Made by a program: the position numbers and the translations under genes. Below, one piece after another: positions 49,614 through 52,295 of a stretch of DNA of 52,295 bases. The notes below the pieces were generated by a model. The model saw nothing but the letters and a program-made list of their open reading frames with translations. It was not told where the DNA came from and searched no databases. The DNA lies in assembly GCF_029255145.1 (NCBI RefSeq), contig NZ_JAPUVQ010000100.1, positions 1 to 52,295 of the forward strand, in the 5' to 3' direction. Each line of letters begins with the position of its first letter. Position 1 is the stretch's first letter. The DNA comes from Accumulibacter sp003538495. GTDB lineage: Bacteria > Pseudomonadota > Gammaproteobacteria > Burkholderiales > Rhodocyclaceae.

Positions 49614-50963
49614 ATGAGCTACCGACGCCGCCTTGCCACCCCGCTGACCCTGGGTTGTCTCGCCACTCTGGCCATGGCCGTGCTGGCCGATCAGCTGCCT
49701 TCGGCACCCGCCGAACTGGGCACCATTCGCCGCAACGAACGCGGGCAGCTGGAGGTGGTCCCGACGCCGGCAGACGCCCCGGCTGGCGCAGCCGGAACGG
49801 CCGACGATCCGGCCGCAGCCAAGCGCGCGATGCAGACCAGGAGCCTGGAGAAGAAGACACCGGCGGCTGCGGCCAGCGGCAAGACCATCGTCGTCGGTCC
49901 GCAGGAGCAGATCCGGAGCATCCAGGAGGCGGCGCGTATCGCCCGCGACGGCGACACCGTCGAGATCCGGCCCGGCGAGTACAGGCAGCAAGCGGTGGTG
50001 TGGACGCAAGCCCGGCTGACGATCAGGGGCAGCGGCCAGCGTCCGCTTCTGATCGCCGACGGCGACAGCGCCGAGGGCAAGGCGCTGTGGGTGGTGCGCC
50101 ATGCAGACATGCTGATCGAGAATATCGAGTTCCGCGGAGTGCGCGTGCCGGACGGCAATGGGGCCGGGATCCGCTTCGAGAATGGTCACTTGCGCGTCGT
50201 CCGCTGCGCCTTCTTCAACAACGAGACGGGCATCCTGGCCGGCAACGCCGCGGACGCGGTGCTCGAGGTCGAGGACAGCGAATTCGGCGAAGCGCCGACG
50301 CACGCCGGTGCGCTGCACCACCTGCTTTACGCCGGCACGATCGCCAGGCTGAGCATCAAGGGCAGCCGCTTTCAGCAGGGTTTTCGCGGTCACCTGATCA
50401 AGTCGCGTGCGCGGGAAAGCATGATCCTCTACAACATGCTCGTCGACGGGGTCGACGGCCGGGCTTCGTACGAACTCGAGTTCCCGAACGGCGGCGTCGC
50501 CTGGGTGATCGGCAACGTCATCGGCCAGAGTGACAAGACCGATAATCAGGATCTCGTGTCCTATGGCGCCGAAGGCCAGCGCTGGCCCGACAATGCGCTC
50601 TACCTGGCGCACAACACGCTGATCAACAATTGGTCCGGCGGTCGCTTCTTGCGGGTCTGGGCCGACAAGATGCCGCCGGGAACCGAAGTCTGGGCACTCA
50701 ACAACCTGCTGGTCGGACAAGGTGTTTTCGTCCCGCAAGCGCCGGGCCGTTACGACGGCAACCGCTTGGTCGACCGGTCGGCGCTGATCGATGTTGACCA
50801 CCTGGGCTTCAGCTTGCCGAACAACTCCCCGCTGCGCGGCACGGCCAAATCACCCGGTTCCGTGCGCGAGCAGAGCCTGACCCCTGGCGCCGAATTCAAG
50901 CTGCCCGTCGGCATCCGCCCGCTGCCGGTCGGCAAGCCGCTGTCACCCGGTGCGCTGCAGTAG
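49614..50963 (+). CDS. Exported right-handed beta-helix repeat protein of unknown function
   Basis: A 449-residue protein with a signal peptide (residues 1-25, ending AMAVLA before DQ). A low-complexity Ala/Pro linker follows to about 85. From about 95 to 380 it has the regular short-strand pattern of a parallel beta-helix: RDGDTVEIRPGEYRQQAVVW, MLIENIEFRGVRV, LRVVRCAFFNNETGILAGN, VLEVEDSEFGEA, ARLSIKGSRFQQG. Such domains occur in carbohydrate-active enzymes and surface adhesins, but no catalytic residue set is recognisable. The ATG has a good GAGGAAG. Its gene stands alone between kup and the decayed methyltransferase region. Likely periplasmic or outer surface; role unknown. Confidence 0.85.
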   Translation: MSYRRRLATPLTLGCLATLAMAVLADQLPSAPAELGTIRRNERGQLEVVPTPADAPAGAAGTADDPAAAKRAMQTRSLEKKTPAAAASGKTIVVGPQEQIRSIQEAARIARDGDTVEIRPGEYRQQAVVWTQARLTIRGSGQRPLLIADGDSAEGKALWVVRHADMLIENIEFRGVRVPDGNGAGIRFENGHLRVVRCAFFNNETGILAGNAADAVLEVEDSEFGEAPTHAGALHHLLYAGTIARLSIKGSRFQQGFRGHLIKSRARESMILYNMLVDGVDGRASYELEFPNGGVAWVIGNVIGQSDKTDNQDLVSYGAEGQRWPDNALYLAHNTLINNWSGGRFLRVWADKMPPGTEVWALNNLLVGQGVFVPQAPGRYDGNRLVDRSALIDVDHLGFSLPNNSPLRGTAKSPGSVREQSLTPGAEFKLPVGIRPLPVGKPLSPGALQ

Positions 50964-51065
50964 AGGCGCTGGCAAGGTTGGCGTCGGGCGCCCTCGATCC
51001 GCTGGATCGGGTGTCGCGCGCGGTGAGGGGCGTACGCCAACGCGACGCCGGAACGATCGCGCCGG

Positions 51066-51560
51066 GCTACCCGCGTCGGCGCGGGTGCCGGTTGGTCCTG
51101 CGCGGTTGGCCGGCGCTGAGCAGCAGCGTTCCCTGGCGGCGGACGCGCCCGAGCGCTTCCAGCGTGGCGACGATCTGCGATAGGCACTTCTTCCACGCTC
51201 GCTTACCGATCAAGCGCTTGGCGAGGTCGGATTCCGCCAGTGGCGCGGGCGCTGCCGCCAGCGCGCTGGCGACGGCGGCGATCTGCTAGGGCAGCGCGTC
51301 ACGCTTACCGGGACACCAGCGCAGCGCCCCCGCTTGCCGGGTGGTCGATCGCCAGCGCCGACTGGCTTGGCGTTGTCGCGGGTGTCGTCGCGCACCGGGT
51401 CGGGCGCGGGCACCTTGAGCAGCTGGCAGAGGTCGCTGACGAAGAACTGATAGTTCGCCAGTTCCGAACCGTCGGCGGATTGCCAGCGTGCGACGAAGGC
51501 GGCAGCTGCTTGCGCGGCGTCGGCACCCTGGCTGGGTGCGGTGATGGGGCAGATGGGGCA
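51066..51560 (-). pseudogene. Decayed MmeI-like DNA methyltransferase gene (two end fragments, middle lost)
   Basis: Two fragments on the minus strand resemble the ends of the large class I DNA methyltransferases (type IIG/MmeI-like). The upstream one (about 51400-51520) reads AAAFVARWQSADGSELANYQ and FFVSDLCQLLKVPAPDPVRDD, a typical N-terminus, then shifts out of frame. The downstream one (about 51066-51290) reads LAESDLAKRLIGKRAWKKCL and SQIVATLEALGRVRR, a typical C-terminal winged-helix end, and has an in-frame TAG near 51285. Some 800 or more residues between them are missing. The call rests on recognised segments, not a search. The rest of the 780-base gap between the beta-helix gene and the acyl-CoA dehydrogenase shows nothing convincing. 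Confidence 0.6.
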
Positions 51561-51746
51561 GATGGCATACGGTGGCGGCGCGCGGCACGGAGCCGGCACG
51601 AGCCGGGGCGGCCCGGCAGCCACCAGGCGAAGAGCCAGCGATCGTCAGCGACTTGTAAAACGGCAAGGCCCTGCTACGCTTGCCAAGCGTGCGCGCACCG
51701 CTGCCGCTTGCCGCCCGAACACAGCCAAGGATACGAACCGAACGCC

Positions 51747-52169
51747 ATGCTCGACACGCCAGACGAACACCAGGAAATCCGCGATGCCGTTCGCGACCTC
51801 TGCCGCCGGTTTCCGGACGAGTACTTCCGCAAGCTCGACGAGCAGCGCGCGTATCCCGAGGCTTTTGCCGATGCGCTGATCGACGGCGGCTGGCTGTCGG
51901 CGATGATCCCCGAGGAGTACGGCGGCTCGGGCCTGGGTCTGACGGCGGCGAGCGTGATCATGGAAGAGATCAATCGCAGCGGCGGCAACGCCGCCGCGGT
52001 GCATGGCCAGATGTATAACATGGGAACGCTGCTGCGCAGCGGCAGTTCGGCGCAGAAGGCAAGATACCTGCCGGAGATCGCTGCCGGCAGGCTGCGCGTC
52101 CAGTCGATGGCAGTGACCGAGCCGGGCGCCGGCTCCGATACCAATGCTCTCAACGTAACGCGCCATTGA
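51747..52169 (+). pseudogene. Acyl-CoA dehydrogenase, N-terminal 140 codons, truncated by an apparent insertion
   Basis: The frame encodes the N-terminal helical domain of an acyl-CoA dehydrogenase (EHQEIRDAVRDLCRRFPDEY; LSAMIPEEYGGSGLGLTAAS) and the start of the middle domain with the FAD contact VQSMAVTEPGAGSDT. It then runs TNALNVTRH and stops, where an intact protein (about 380-400 residues) would continue through the rest of the FAD-binding and C-terminal domains. The following ~125 bases are richer in A/T and do not resume the family. I infer interruption at about 52166-52169. The ATG has AAGGA rather far (15 bases) upstream. Confidence 0.75.
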
Positions 52170-52295
52170 CATAAATTCAGATTTCCTGATCCCGGCCGGG
52201 AATGTAGGTAGAATTCCGGAATTGCGAGTAGCACTTTATTTCGAAGGCCATAATTTTCGTATGGCATAGACCAAGCGTCGCTAGGAGTGCAAGGA
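52168..52295. mobile_element. Probable end of an inserted element (runs off the right edge)
   Basis: From the point where the acyl-CoA dehydrogenase frame breaks, composition shifts to clearly higher A/T and no gene of the surrounding type continues. The last bases (AGGAGTGCAAGGA) look like a ribosome-binding site for a gene beginning just outside the window, as would be expected near the left end of an insertion sequence with its transposase. The family cannot be named, and no terminal repeat can be tested with only one end visible. Confidence 0.45.

Overview
The window is a dense, GC-rich chromosomal segment, most likely from a betaproteobacterium of the Rhodocyclales. A polyphosphate accumulator such as 'Candidatus Accumulibacter' would fit. 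This is an inference from gene content: a PPK2-type polyphosphate kinase beside PEP carboxylase, a type IV pilus chemosensory cluster, the order yqgE-ruvX-pyrR-pyrB-pyrC', yggS-proC-yggT-yggU behind pilTU, a complete liv operon, and HemJ. No rRNA, tRNA or CRISPR array was recognised. Almost everything reads as core genome; the decayed or mobile-looking parts are at the two ends.

Left end (1-2.1 kb): the start of an RND efflux pump and its membrane fusion protein. Upstream lies what looks like an internally deleted remnant of the outer-membrane channel gene. Next (2.1-10.8 kb, minus strand): PEP carboxylase, a serine/threonine dehydratase-type enzyme, PPK2 with a long charged N-terminal extension, and an apparent lgt - malonyl-CoA decarboxylase - VOC operon ending in a clear terminator.

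10.8-18.9 kb (plus strand): ilvD, a LysE-type exporter, a small cytochrome c with its own promoter and terminator, and the branched-chain amino-acid ABC operon (livK-H-M-G-F). The liv operon has a strong -35 element upstream and a hairpin between binding protein and permeases. 18.9-28.4 kb: a degenerate EAL/HDOD protein overlapping a 2Fe-2S flavin reductase, then a YeeZ-like epimerase, hemJ, an RlmL-type methyltransferase, pilU and pilT, and yggS-proC-yggT-yggU.

28.4-42.7 kb: the pyrimidine operon (yqgE-ruvX-pyrR-pyrB-pyrC', the last a dihydroorotase-like chain lacking the HxH metal site), a DNA photolyase, and the twitching chemosensory operon pilG-pilH-pilI-pilJ-chpA. ChpA is a 1790-residue hybrid kinase. 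42.7-51 kb: rubredoxin, thiD-thiE-hemL, a CorA-like transporter with an MgtE-like N-terminal region, Kup, and an exported beta-helix protein. Right end (51-52.3 kb): a decayed DNA methyltransferase gene, then an acyl-CoA dehydrogenase gene cut off after 140 codons where the sequence abruptly changes character, as at the edge of an inserted element.

Functionally the segment joins anaplerosis and phosphate/energy storage (ppc, ppk2), malonyl-CoA turnover, branched-chain amino-acid synthesis and uptake, pyrimidine, thiamine and haem synthesis, Mg/K transport, and twitching motility with its sensory control.
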